A DNA stretch of 64,000 nt from Bryoerythrophyllum caledonicum (taxonomy: Eukaryota > Streptophyta > Bryopsida > Pottiales > Pottiaceae): positions 4,156,501 to 4,220,500 of the forward strand of contig OZ020517.1 of assembly GCA_963971425.1 (NCBI GenBank), in the 5' to 3' direction. The notes under the pieces were generated by a model that was not told the origin of the DNA, did no database searches, and saw nothing but the letters and a program-made list of their open reading frames with translations. The position numbers were made by a program, and so were the translations under genes. Of this stretch, positions 10,990-22,286 are shown piece after piece; the stretch's first letter is position 1; every line of letters starts with the position of its first letter.

Positions 10990-11640
10990 TTATCTTGAGT
11001 GGGTTGTGTGTACTCTAGAATAGGGTCTAAGCATTTTAGTGATTGGTTTGCAAGTTCGTCCGAGATATAGGGGAATTTGTTTTTTTATCATATTGATTGT
11101 TGGGGGCGTGCTATGTTTGTGTATGTAGTTATATAGTGATTTATGTACGGATTTTTTAGGATAGATTATATGTTGTTTTAGACGTTTAAATTTTGTATAT
11201 GCGTGTTCTGTATGAATATGTCTTTCCGGAGGGTTCACTAGTGTTGTAAGTTTTGAGAGAATGGTGTGTGTCCAGTTATTTGTGGTGTTAAGTTGTGGCC
11301 ATGTTGAGATTAAGGTATTGCATACGTTTATGGATGGACTAATAGTGACTATGATAGCATATAGGATATGCGACGGGGGATGATGTGATAGGGTTTGGAG
11401 AAATTGGGCGATGTGGGGGTATGTGTTGATGTGTTCAACGTGCTCTGGGTGTAGAGGTTTTAGTAATGGTGCAAATTGTTTTGCTAGGTGTGCGTATTCT
11501 GGATATAGTTTGATGGTGCTGGGTATGAAGTATAGTTTGGCTCGGTTTTTGTTTATTACGGGATGGTTTTGGAGGATTTTGGGCATGGGTCCTGGGTTTG
11601 TTTCTATATCTCCACTGAGGAGGAGCAATATTTTTTTGTA
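10990..11640 (-). CDS. LINE ORF2 N-terminal region after the 2A-like motif
   Basis: A frame of about 210 codons starts with the 2A-like motif and runs to 10990 without a stop. It is rich in His, Pro, Thr and Lys, and I recognise no domain. The frame has no ATG before the 2A motif (an in-frame TAA lies seven codons upstream of it). The first ATG comes directly after the motif's terminal proline. Confidence 0.6.
   Translation of the reverse strand, partial: YKKILLLLSGDIETNPGPMPKILQNHPVINKNRAKLYFIPSTIKLYPEYAHLAKQFAPLLKPLHPEHVEHINTYPHIAQFLQTLSHHPPSHILYAIIVTISPSINVCNTLISTWPQLNTTNNWTHTILSKLTTLVNPPERHIHTEHAYTKFKRLKQHIIYPKKSVHKSLYNYIHKHSTPPTINMIKKQIPLYLGRTCKPITKMLRPYSRVHTTHSR
11587..11613 (-). other. 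2A-like ribosome-skipping motif GDIETNPGP
   Basis: The codons read L-L-L-L-S-G-D-I-E-T-N-P-G-P followed by M. This fits the D-x-E-x-N-P-G-P consensus at which ribosomes skip a peptide bond between G and P. 2A-like motifs are known at the N-termini of some non-LTR retrotransposon proteins. Whether it works here is untested, and the frame upstream is closed. Confidence 0.75.
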
Positions 11641-11821
11641 GTTTCTTTATAGAGGGGGTTTTTTTAGTATATTGGTGTTAGGTGTTCTGTTTGGTGGTTA
11701 TCCCATGTTGGTTTGGTGATGTGTTGTAGATAGGTGAAGTAGGTGATATTTCGAGGCGGGGATTGATTGTATTGTGTAATATTTTGTTGATAAGGTGATT
11801 GTGTAGGAAATATATATATAA

Positions 11822-11855
<34 letters not shown>

Positions 11856-12336
11856 TTTGGGGGGGGATTTGTTTTAAATTTTTTTGTATGGGGTTGGCCG
11901 CAAGAATGGGTGCGGGGTAGGGTGGGGGTGGTTGTAAAAGTTTTTGTGATTTTTGGAGGTGTGTTAGTGTTATGTCTTTTATGTGGGGTTGTTTTGGATG
12001 TTTCGTGAGTAGTTGTATGTGATGTTCGGTAAGCAGTTTGTTGTAATGGTAGAAGGTTTGTTGTTTAGGGATTTGTATGATTATGTCTTTTGGAGTTTGT
12101 GGTGTGGAGTTTGTTTTATTGAGGTTTTGTTTGATTTTGTGAGGATTAGATGTTTGATTTTGAGGATAGGTGTAGTAGTTGTAATGTGTTTGGAGTTGTT
12201 GTGTTTCTTTTGTGTTGGTAGTATTCATAAATACTAGTCTTTTGTGGTTTTGTGTTTTGAGTTTAGTATTTATGAATACCAATGTTTTTTGTGTTTTTTG
12301 ATGTTTTTGTTTGTAGCATAATGTTTCATTTGTCAA
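11641..12336. other. low-complexity spacer between LINE ORF1 and ORF2
   Basis: G/T-rich on the plus strand, with a TA microsatellite at about 11808-11856. A minus-strand open frame at 11698-12336 is rich in Thr, Gln, Lys and Tyr with no recognisable domain; it may be coding in the parent LINE or simply an effect of composition. Confidence 0.4.
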
Positions 12337-12338
12337 AG

Positions 12339-14707
12339 TTAGTTTGACTGGTCCATGGATCCTTCACCTCCTTCAATCATCATCTTGTCAAGGATGTCTG
12401 TTGTAAGTTTGAGTTGACCATAGAGTGCTCTCATCTCCTTGCAAACCGCATGAGCTGAGGCTTTGACAATCTGATCTGCATAAGTGCGTGATTCCCCTAC
12501 CATTGTGTCTTTGAAAGTAGCAAGTTCCTGTCTCACCTCAGTTTTAGTGGCCTCTGCACTTTTAGCCACTGCCAAGTCCACGAGCTTGGTAATGTCTTTT
12601 ACATTTTGGTCATTAGTTTTGGTGATGTTTAGAGCCTCAACCGTGTCTGCTATGGCAGTGTTAACCCCTAAAGGACCAAGGCAATTTTTCCTCAAAATCA
12701 CTCCAAAACTGCCATTTTCAGCGCAATCAACACAAAATGATACAAAATCATTTTTTTGAAAATTTAACCGTAGGATCTTGTACTAGACTTGTATGAGAGT
12801 GTGTGGTGAAAATTTTGATAAGTTTGACCGCACGGATTGAAAGATATTAGCCTTTGAAGTGTGGCATAATCTCTTTTTCAGGTCATACTATACACCTTCA
12901 ACAAACTTCGACCACCTTCTATGGCAACTTTTTGCACTATGGGCCGTGATTTTATTGTCTTAACTTGAAAAGGATCATGTCAGGCACATGTGCACCAAAT
13001 TTTAGAAGTAGAAGAGGTGTAGAAGATGTCCTAAAAATTCCTGCAATGCACCTATGTGCCGAGAATCAACAATACACTTTATATTTTGCATATATCATAT
13101 CCTTCTCAAATATTTGAAATTCACAAATCCGTACGGTAGATGCAAAAATCTCAATTTCCTTTCCAAGAGGACATTTTCAATCTTTTAAATGGACAAAAAC
13201 TCGAATTTCTATTGAATTTAGAAGTTATTAAAGTTTGGTGACAGTATTTGTGATATGTCACACTAAACTGCTGCACTATTTGTATATGTAAGTGAAAATA
13301 AATTGTAACTTTTGAACCGTAAGTCGGAATTCTACGAAATTTGTGTCTACGCAAAGCTAATCAAAAGTTGGCCATTCAATAAAAAATCTCAGAAAATAAT
13401 GCCTAGAATTGAGAACGTGGTACCTTACCCAAACTCAAAACGTCCCCCGAGGAGACATTGGTCCTTTAGGGGTTAATGTTACCAAAGCCTAGCCTTAACA
13501 ATTCCTTGTGACTTGGCTTGCTAGAGCCATCCATACTCTTAGGGTGTGGTGTGAAAGTTACATAGTGGCTATGCATCTCTCCAACCTTGTTTAGAAATTT
13601 TGTATAGATTGCGGCATTCTTGCATTCAATGTTACAAGACCCTTTACACTTGCCACTCTCAGTTTTCAAGAAGAGTTCCACAATGTTTTCAATTCCCATA
13701 TGTTTTTGTATTGCCTCTTCAAGTTCTTTGAGTTTTTTCACTTTGTTAAGCCCTATGGCAATGAGGGATATGGCTTGTTTTTTAGCTTTGTCATCAACCG
13801 ACATTTTGCCTCTAGGGGCAAAAGTTGGGACAAACACTTCATTGCCCATGAAGATTTTTTCTTGTCTTATTTTTAAAGCTTGGTTTGGTGTTGTTGCTCT
13901 TACCCATGCAAAGTCTTGTTCCAACATTTTAGTGACACTTACGACCTCATAGTTTGAGCCTTTACAGTAGCCTTCATCCACAATTTCAAGGAGAATCTCA
14001 TGACGGTCCTTTCCTTTTAATGATGGACTGTTAATTCGTGTATTAAGCATATTGAGTGGGGCAACGTTATCATATCATACTTTAGCTCTGAGGGTTGTGT
14101 GATCAATCTTAAGGACAAATGGGCGAGCACTGGAGAGGAGATCACATCCATCAACCTCAGGTGTCAGGAGGTGGACCTTAAGGATTCCATTCCATTTTTC
14201 AGAGTTGTGTTGACACATAGCAATGATTAGTTGGGACTCAGCCATGCTTTCACCCAGTTTGATTCCTATTACTTCAAGCCTTGTTCTAGCCATATTAATG
14301 ACTTTATCTTTTGTGAGTGTACATTCTTTTATTTCAAATGCAAGTGCAATTCGGTAGTTGAAGGAAAAACCATGTTCATCCACCTTTAACTCACTAGGGA
14401 GTTGGGTGAGGTTGAAGTGGTTTCCTTCAACTCCATCCAAACGAACGTTATTCCACTCTTCTTGTACTGCATAGGGAAATGAAGGAGTGGAGTTGATGAT
14501 ATCATCAACTTCATTTGCATTCATTCCTACTTGTAGTAGTTCTGGTTTGGTTAGGTTGATTTCTTTAGGTGCATTACGTCTTTGACCAAGTGTGTTTAGA
14601 GAGGCAAATCCAAGCCAGTAAGGGATAGGGGTGTACACCTCATTGGTTGTCATGGTGGTGCCTTGGTCATGAATATCAGCATCCTCTCCAGTTGCTGCAT
14701 CCATATC
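12339..14707 (-). CDS. LINE ORF1, split by a MITE and by the outer MULE
   Basis: The minus-strand frame starts at or before M-D-A-A-T-G (14701-14703) and runs to a stop at 12339. One in-frame TGA near 14075 separates A-K-V from Y-D-N-V. The MITE at 12665-13472 lies in a TTAA site, and the frame reads on unchanged across one copy of that site (G-N-I-N to T-A-I-A-D). The C-terminal part looks helical (N-x-x-D-I-x-K-L-V-D-L-A-V-A). The middle has a Cys-Lys patch, K-C-K-G-S-C-N-I-E-C-K. I do not recognise the fold. It precedes ORF2 in the same orientation and has the position of a nucleic-acid-binding ORF1. The 5' part continues at 63972 beyond the outer MULE. Confidence 0.65.
12665..13472. mobile_element. 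piggyBac-like MITE, 808 bp, in TTAA
   Basis: Perfect 15-bp inverted ends (CCCCTAAAGGACCAA and its complement) are flanked by TTAA at 12661-12664 and 13473-13476. TTAA duplication with CCC...GGG ends is the signature of piggyBac-type elements. No transposase frame is inside, so it is non-autonomous. It sits in LINE ORF1 and is therefore younger than the LINE. Confidence 0.85.
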
Positions 14708-14750
14708 GGAGGTATCTTGTATGTGAGCGGAGAGCAGTGAGCAGAAAATT
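14699..14750 (+). repeat. left TSD and terminal inverted repeat of outer MULE
   Basis: TSD at 14699-14707, then the terminus from 14708. The 30-bp stretch after the tip differs from the right end at one position by eye and contains GAGCGGAGAGC. Confidence 0.85.
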
Positions 14751-15056
14751 GTGTTGTAGAGAGCAGAAAATATTCGAATATTCTCTGAATAATCTATTAA
14801 TAGTGGAATATTATGTGAATATGTCAAAGTTATTTTTAGGGGGGTTTCATTTTTTGTCTAAATGTATTTCTGGGACCTAAGACCGTGGAATTATTTTTTC
14901 TAAATTTATAAAGTTTCCAGTACTTCTTCCCCTTTATGTCTTAAATGCAAATTTTGGAAGGCATATGTGACTACTTTTTTAAAACTTGAAAACTCATACT
15001 GATTTTCTCAGTCTCTCAAAATAGTGGTTTTGGTTATAAATAACCGCATCGGTGAT

Positions 15057-15303
15057 GTACCCTCTCGTTTCCGAGAGGGTACATCACATCAATTCCATAA
15101 AAACTAGTATTTTGTAGAACGCTAGGGGTAAAAATGAGCAACTATACTCTCGAACACCGCAAGGATATATTTCTAATAATAGGTATAATGCTTTGTCGGG
15201 AGACAATATAATGGTAACGATTATGGATATTCCTCATTTAAAATTATTTCAGTATAGTCTCTGAAAATGACAATCAAGTACCCTCTCGGAAACGAGAGGG
15301 TAC
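15057..15303. repeat. two TACCCTCTCG palindromes, 3' of transposase 1
   Basis: Perfect hairpins at 15057-15082 and 15278-15303: arms GTACCCTCTCG and CGAGAGGGTAC with a 4-base loop, TTTC in the first and GAAA in the second. They lie between the transposase stop and the left end of the outer MULE. The same palindrome recurs at 38.7-39.3, 59.3 and 62.8-63.0 kb. Confidence 0.85.
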
Positions 15304-15337
15304 ACATTACAAAAATAGTAGAAGTAGGTATTCTATT

Positions 15338-18300
15338 CTAAACTCCAGAATGTGCCAGAATGCCACTTTCAATGACTAGTTTCACCTCGTTGAAGTTGAA
15401 AGACGGTGCATGATTGAAGAAGTGGACGTCGGGTTGAAGTTTACAAATCTTCAAGAATATGAAGTACAGATGCTTGCAATATGTGAACGGACTCCGTCCA
15501 CGAAATTCGTTCATGGTCTTCGTAAAGGCTGGACATGTACAATGGGGAAACACGCTCACCGTGATCGTATATGATGTCTCATGAGGGGGGCTATATGAGT
15601 TTAGTGTGATGATGCACCCCAAGCTAGGCTCAGGAACCAAGCGCACCGAAGTAATTGATGCAGTGAGGAGTTCGGTTGATCCCATTGACCGTCTTTGATT
15701 TGTATTGGGCTTGGCGGAAAAGCGCTTCAAATTCTTCCCACTCCTTTTCGCAGGATACTTGTCAAGATGGTCAGGGACGGAAACGGAGTTGAGGTCCGAT
15801 GGTAGACTACCTGTTGAGAAGAGGCGCCTCAGGGATATTTGTTCCTTCTGAGGGAGTTGAAATCCGGCTAGTTGTAAGTCCACAATCTCACCGCGAGTGA
15901 GATTTGTGCCAATCATAACAGACCAAACTTCTGGGATAGGAGGCTTTTCCCCGCACATCCATGGACGTCTTAGACCATTTACACAATGGTCGATATCATC
16001 GTTGCAGAAGTAGAAGTCAGTGTCTTCATAGGTGCTCTTTGCTCTACATTCGAATTTGCCAGTGTAGGTAGGAGCAGGAGTTGGCTTTCCTCGTCTCACA
16101 ATCCTCTCCGTGCATTTCTTTCTAACTCCCCCACGTTGCGCCCAACATTTCTTAGCCGAGTTCGCCGGTACACGAGCAATATGCCACTGGATTAGATTGG
16201 CATGGGTCTCTTGAACTGCCGTTACAAGGCGAATTCCAGCCCTGCACACTAGAGACGCAGCCGGGATTGGATGCGGCGGTTGTGATGGTGAAACCTCGTC
16301 ATGGGAAACACCATCATCTTCGTCAATAAAGGGCAATGGAATTGACGATGACCGAAGTCGTCTAGAGGAGTACCGGGGATGGAAATAGTTTACCCTATCG
16401 GGACGATGTGATTCGTCATCGGCTCCAAGAGGTAAATTCGCTTTGCGCTTGTGTGTGCCAAACACCTCCGCGCCTTGCATGTAAGAATCACGCGTGCAGA
16501 ATTCATCTGCCCCCGGCATATCCATCATAGAATCCCCTAGAACGCGTGGATCGCCCGTCTTTTGGGCTCTTCGTTCGGTAGTACGAAGCTTCAACTCTTC
16601 TTTGCTCGGACCTGTCCCTCCAGCACTACCTTTCAAAAATTGATAATAATTAACTATCTGAAGAAAGGCCCGAACATAATCCTCTACGATTGCGACATAC
16701 AAATCTCCACCGTTAATGCCCGAAGCTTGCTTCCATTTGTTGTGGATGGATTCAACAAGATTACAAGAGGGCATTTCAGAGAGTTCATATTTAGACATGC
16801 TCTATATACAAACAAGCACGTTTATTAGGGAAACTATAAATGAAAGCACCGAAATTGTACATAAACGATGAAGAAATACCTGAGTCATGAATCCACCCCA
16901 TTGTCGATAACGGAAGTGCCAGAATGCCAACCATAGATCAAGGTATTGAAATCTGCTTTCCGAGACTACTCCCGACGAAGCCCACCATGCACGAATAGAT
17001 TGGTATAATCTATCAGCCTCTTCCATTGTGCTTGCCTTCCTGTACTGGTGGCACAGTGCCTTGTGTTGCTCTCGTAAAGGTCCTTCCGTGATGAACTTGT
17101 CAGAATGCTTCACCATTGATTGTGCCCAGTAGAACTGGCACGTGTGTTCTTTATCGACCATCACTTCGTCCTTATTGCCGCTACCATAAATAATCCGAAC
17201 AACATTCCAATTAGCTTGGGCATTGTCTGCCATGAAACCTTTGAATTGAGGTGACGAAAGTCCATGTCGAGCCATTACAACGTTGAGATTTTTCCAGAAT
17301 AACATCTGCGCTGCCGCATCCTCCGACTGCATATCACAGCATACAATGCTCATGACACGACAATAGGTGGCGTCATACACATGGCATGCCATAATTGTCC
17401 ACTCCTTCACACGTTTTACATGATCAAACATCAACCATGCGTGTTCCAGGTCACCGCCTTTTTGCATACGCTTCAACAAATCCACGCCAAAACCCGGTCC
17501 AACTTCGGACATCTTGAAGACAAATACCTTTTCTGAATCATCACCTTGTCCTGGAAACATGTTCTTCTGAACAAATGCCCAATTGCTCAGTCCCCGTAAC
17601 CTCGTGATGCTGTCTAATACGCCATACTTCTTAAGGTATCGAAATGAGACCACTTTGTTACGAATACTTGGAGATCCCATGTCCTTGCACTTATCTAACA
17701 TTGAAGCTAACTCCTCAAAACTAAGTTGTCTCTCTAGATCGTCCTCTTCGCACAGCAAGAACTCTCCCACGAGGTCCTTACTCGCCTCTAAAACTATTGA
17801 ACTTTTAGTAGCAAGAGGGGTTCTTTGAATTTGATCACTAATTAAGGAGTTGATACGCACCTTGACATCTCGATAATCCCCTACTCTTACGGGATGGTTG
17901 TCTGACCCTAGATGAATACAAGCACGTGTGATATTGTGCTTGCTCGAAACATAATAAACTATAGTAGGGCGTGGTGCAAGACACGAGGGAGGCATGCAAC
18001 ATATTTTGCAGACCAATGTCGAGCCCAGGGGAGATACCTGTCCTGGAGTGAATGGATGTGGCGTAACTCCTTCGAATTCTGTAACATTAAACGGTGCCGT
18101 TCGATGGTCTCTTCGAAGGAATTCACAATCAGGATTGTCGCATCATAGGTGCCCGACAGACTTGGAAGTCCAAAAATGTAGTGTGTCGTCATTGATGATA
18201 TTCGTTGTGATAGTCTTCGTCCACACGTGTCCATCGTATCTCTTGTCCATACCATGCATGAACTTTGCTTGAGTAGATGACGCCGACGGTTGTGCAGGAG

Positions 18301-19049
18301 GAAGCTCAAAAATGACATCGCCATTAAATTGGTAGGGAAGATAGTCCACTTTCACATGGCGCATTCTATCATAATCTAGAAGTTTCAAGGGATTCTTACA
18401 ACCTGGACGTTGACGCAGCTGTCTCAAGCACGATAGAACACTAAGTACAGAGGAGCCCATTGAACGATTAGGAGGGCATGACAGTGGTGTACGAGATGTA
18501 GAAGGATACAATGTCGGTGTGGTAGTCCTAGGTAGGCACGACATAGGAGTGGTACCCGGAGGGAGACAAGACGATGGGGTAGAAAACTTTGGTTGACAAC
18601 TTGTCTGAGAGGGGGACTCATCGTCCGAGGACATGATCACTACGCTCTCCGTACCAGGTTCAACCTTGACTCTAACTTCAGGTGGGAGTGGAGTGTGCAT
18701 GTTGCATGACGATGATCTATGAGGAGTATGCACATGGGTTGGGGTAGAGATTGCAGAATCTAAGAGTCCATATACCCGATACTGTCCTGGGGGAAGTTTC
18801 CACACTCTGCGATCCCACGTCCACAACGTGCTGCATAGCGATAGTATGAGTGAGCTCTGAGGTTGCCTCGTCGAAGATTTCTTCCTCAATGTAGATACTG
18901 TCCTGCAAGAAAGAGAATCTGAGACTCAATAACAAGGAAGTCACCGATGCAACGCCGTCACTATCTAAACGATAAGTAAGTGGCACGCCTACGCCATTGG
19001 CACGAAGAAAAACAAGTGAAGACGCTGGAGCCTGGGAAGAAGAAGCCAT
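15338..19049 (-). CDS. MULE-type transposase with SWIM zinc finger (outer element)
   Basis: I start it at the ATG at 19049 (M-A-S-S-S-Q). Exon 1 runs to 16880, a 78-bp GT-AG intron occupies 16802-16879, and exon 2 runs from 16801 to 15338. An N-terminal Cys cluster (C-D-N-P-D-C, then C-K-I-C-C) precedes the catalytic region with M-F-D-H-V-K-R, F-M-A-D-N-A-Q-A-N and C-Q-F-Y-W. Near the C-terminus is a SWIM finger, C-T-C-P then C-K-H-L-Y. This order fits Mutator-like DDE transposases, which cut and paste their element. It is damaged: a frame change near 18795 and an in-frame TGA near 18151-18153. Transposase 2 at 32-35 kb is a relative with the intron at the same site. It is transcribed away from the ParB/methyltransferase gene of this element. 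Confidence 0.8.
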
Positions 19050-19489
19050 GACGAGGGAATGAGAGGATGTGAGTGTGTGTAATGCAAGCGAAATTGGTTG
19101 GCTCAAATACTGACCTTGGCAGTGTTGTGACAAGATTAAACTTATTAGAAGAGTTTGTAGAGAACGGCACACGCATAAAATGAGGGAGAACTTTAAATAC
19201 AGCTGTCGTACCGCAGATTTTTAAAAATTAATTAGTTAGGTAGTTTAGGGTGTTAAAGTTAACCAGAAGCTTAAAGTTAAGGCATCAATCTAAACTAGGA
19301 TTAGTCTCTAAGTAGAATTAGGGAAGGATGAATAAAGGGTTATTTTAAATCCTTACTAGGGACAAAAGAGACCCCGGACCTAAGCCTAGACTCAATCTTA
19401 AAATATCACCCAAGCCCAGGAATAAACCGGATCACCTCAACCGGAGGCAATCAGGCCCCCGAGCTAGTGAAGGGACGGCGTAGCAAGGG

Positions 19490-20280
19490 CGGACATCATG
19501 GTACCCTGCAGCTTCCACCGAGGCGGACCCCAGGAGCGCAAGGGCGGGCATCAAGGGCCCGAGGGCGGAGGCTGTAAAGACAACCATACATGCAAAGGCG
19601 GACCCCGGAAATACGGGGGTGGGACCCAACAAAACAAACGCGAAGGCGCCGGGTGGACCCCGAGGGCGGACTTCGTGGGAATACCGCTGTAGCACGAAGG
19701 CGGAACTGCGAGGAAGAAGACAAAGGCGGAACCGCGAGGAAGAGGACGAAGGCGGAACCGCGAGGAAGAGGACGAAGGTGGAAACCGCGAGCACGATTCT
19801 GAGGCGGAAGGCGGAGCACGACCGCAAGCCGCAGACACAAACGCGAAGGCGCGGGCGGACCCCGAGGGCGGACTTCGTGGGAATACCGCTATAGCACGAA
19901 GGCGGAACTGCGAGGAAGAGGACGAAGGCGGAATCGCGAGGAAGAGGACGAAGGCGGAAACCGCAAGCACGATTCTAAGGTGGAAGACGGAGCGCACCAG
20001 CGAAAGACGGAGGCGTGAGGCAAACCCCGAGGTGGATCTCCCGAAGGCAAGACTGCAGGGCAAGGCCGGAGAGCAAGAAGGACCAAGAAGACGGACTGTG
20101 GGAGAACACGGTTGCAGCAAGAAGGCGGAGGGATGAGGCGGACCTCCCGGAGAGCAAGGCAGCAGTCCAGGCGGCCGAGAACAAGGCGCAGGAGAGGGGC
20201 GCCGGAACCGCAAAGGGGACCTCTCGTGCAGGAGGAGAACCCAAGCAAGGTGGAGCCATGTACACCCCACCTCCTCGCAG
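19490..20280 (+). repeat. GC-rich minisatellite slot 1 of element A
   Basis: Imperfect tandem units around GGCGGAACCGCGAGGAAGA with GGACGAA. Open frames on both strands here are repeat by-products. Elements C and B/D have a different tandem sequence in the same place. Confidence 0.75.
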
Positions 20281-20283
20281 AAG

Positions 20284-22286
20284 ATGACGACCGGACCTTG
20301 CTCACACATGGCCATTTGCCCGGCCATCCCCAAGGATCCCCTTGAGCTCATGGAGCTCAAGGAGGACCTCCTACGCATGGGTTGCCTCTCCCTCCTTGAG
20401 TTTTGTTGGAGTTTTTGTGTTGATCCTACCGTAGAGGAGATGCAGAGGAACCCACTACCTCAACCGGAGGGGGATAGCATCCGTGCTTGTCCAGATAGGT
20501 GGACCACGGGGAGGTGGCAGGAGGTTTATGGATTCCCACGACGAAGAGGAGGATGGACCAGTTTGAAGAAGGAGGAGTACGCCAAAGGGTGTTTCAGCAC
20601 CAAGGACGCCAAGAACGGCTACTCGTTACAGGATTGCTCAGACCCACGGGCCAAATGGGTCTTTGCCTTCCTTGTGCCCATCCTACACCCCGAGAAGCCC
20701 TCCCAAATCACGGTCACCCTTGCCAACACCGTGTATGGAGCTTTCCTGGGGGAGAGGATGGTAAATTGGGCCATTATCGTGAGAGAGGTGGTGCTCAGGT
20801 TGGTGAAGGGCATCAACAACGCCAAGCGATCTCCCATCTGCCCCTTCTTGATCCATCTCTATCATCACTTCAAGGAGACCACCCCCGAGGAGGACATCGC
20901 ATAGGGGACCCAACTCATGTTGAAGAAGTTCGAGGGGACCGAGTAGGAGCATGAGCTAGGATCTGAAGGAGGTAGCAGTGCATCGCAGTCGGAGAAATAG
21001 GCGTTACCACCGCCGAAGCGCCAGAGGCAGAGACATGGAGGAGCCCCTACCACCAGGACCCGTGTAGCCATCCGTGCTGCAGCCACTGGACCAGCATAAC
21101 TCGGAGGTAAGACTTACCTGGCCTCTGAGTTAATCGAGGCCCTTCGAGTGTATGTGGATGACGTAGATAGGACTTTGGGGCACGTTAGTGGTTTGGTGGG
21201 CAACCCTCCATGGGAGGGATTGATTGCTGCGGTCAAGGAAAGAGTTGGAGGGGCGGGGGACCTTCGCTTCATGGAGCAGAGGGTACACCGGCTCACCTTG
21301 GACGTGACGAAGATGAAGAGTAGGGCGTTAGAGGCAGAGGGGGCCTGCAAGGAGGCTCCCCTGCAAGCCAATGCCTCGGCGGCAGCGTTACAACAGGTGA
21401 GGACGCATTACACTTTCCAGCGGATGCGGTTGCCAAGGCCAAGATGTTCGATGCCAAGTTGGAGAGAGATGGCCATATTTCGAGCAAACGGGTGATTGCT
21501 TTTATGGTGGAGCAGACTGTTAAGTTGGAGGAGGCTTATGCTAACATGAAGGTGTTGGTGGGAAACCTCACCCACATTCTCCTCAAGGTTGGGGAGGATC
21601 TTGACAGTTCGGGCAAGAATGTAGATTCGGGATCCGATACGGACTCGGGTGGGCAAGGTTTGGGTGGCCAAGACAAGTCGAAGGAGGTGGTTGATCTTGA
21701 TAGCCCAGACCTTCGACCACGAGCTCCAATGATAGGAGTTGCTGCATGCCCTTCCCCTTCGGAGATCACCACTCAAACTCAGAGTGGTTGGAAGAAGGAT
21801 ACGGGTATCACAAGGGAGCCTTCATCCAGGGTTGGTCCCCACACTCTCCCTCTTGGAGATCCCGTTCGCGACACGCCAATCGTGGCGCCTTTGCAGGGTG
21901 TATCTCACCCGGGGAGGTCCACCAGTGAGAGCTCCGCTTACTTGCACCTTCCGGTATCTACGAAGGACAAGTCCGGACCCATTGCAACGGAGAAGGTCTT
22001 TACCGCAACTCCAAGCCCGGTACCCGCCTTCACGACACGACCCGAGCTTCACCTGAGCACTACTTCCGTGCTACTCACTCCGGGTGGCCCGGAAGCCTCT
22101 TTGACCTCGAGGGAGACCCTCCCTCGTGCGTCCGTGTCCGGACCGGCTTCCTCGTTGTCCGCAGATTTGTTATTTCCCTTGGCGACTCTTGCGAAGGCCG
22201 CCTCCAAGTCGACCTCGAGCCGGACTGCCAAGAAGCGGAAGAGGAAGGAAGAGAAGAAAAGACTTGAGGAGTCGACCTGGCAGTAG
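20284..22286 (+). CDS. gag-like protein region of element A (fossil)
   Basis: The N-terminal part (from ATG 20284) has W-x4-W-Q-E-V-Y-G-F-P, a helical core with V-N-W-A-I-I-V-R-E and C-P-F-L-I-H-L-Y-H-H-F. The next part is acidic then basic (P-P-K-R-Q-R), followed by a probable coiled coil and a Ser/Thr/Pro-rich segment. It ends in a Lys/Arg-rich tail with K-K-R-K-R-K. The N-terminal helical domain resembles plant retroelement gag-like or mobile-domain proteins, but I cannot name it. The region is interrupted at a few points. Element C has the same protein. Confidence 0.6.

Larger units (their letters stand above)
2137..14707 (-). mobile_element. large dual-endonuclease LINE (APE + RLE), 5' end outside window
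   Basis: A non-LTR retrotransposon lies on the minus strand. Read 5' to 3' it has ORF1, then an ORF2 with a 2A-like motif, AP-type endonuclease, reverse transcriptase, an uncharacterised middle segment, RNase H, and a C-terminal zinc finger with a restriction-like endonuclease. The 3' end carries a short TTA-repeat tail (plus-strand complement near 2138-2150). Two insertions (7914-10092 and 12665-13472) interrupt it, and the outer MULE splits ORF1 at 14699-14707; ORF1 resumes at 63972 and leaves the window. Without insertions about 9.6 kb is present. The architecture resembles Dualen/RandI, described from Chlamydomonas; clade placement is inference. Several nonsense and frame changes and a damaged RT motif indicate that it is dead. 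Confidence 0.85.

Noticed and set aside
14708-14827. N-terminal extension of LINE ORF1 upstream of 14707
   Set aside because: These bases belong to the terminal repeat of the outer MULE; the real upstream ORF1 sequence resumes at 63972.
17959-18324. 121-codon minus-strand frame overlapping transposase 1
   Set aside because: Out of phase with the Cys-cluster frame that matches the transposase; a shadow frame.
19432-20378. Minus-strand frames rich in Pro, Ser and Arg
   Set aside because: Antisense of the slot 1 minisatellite of element A.
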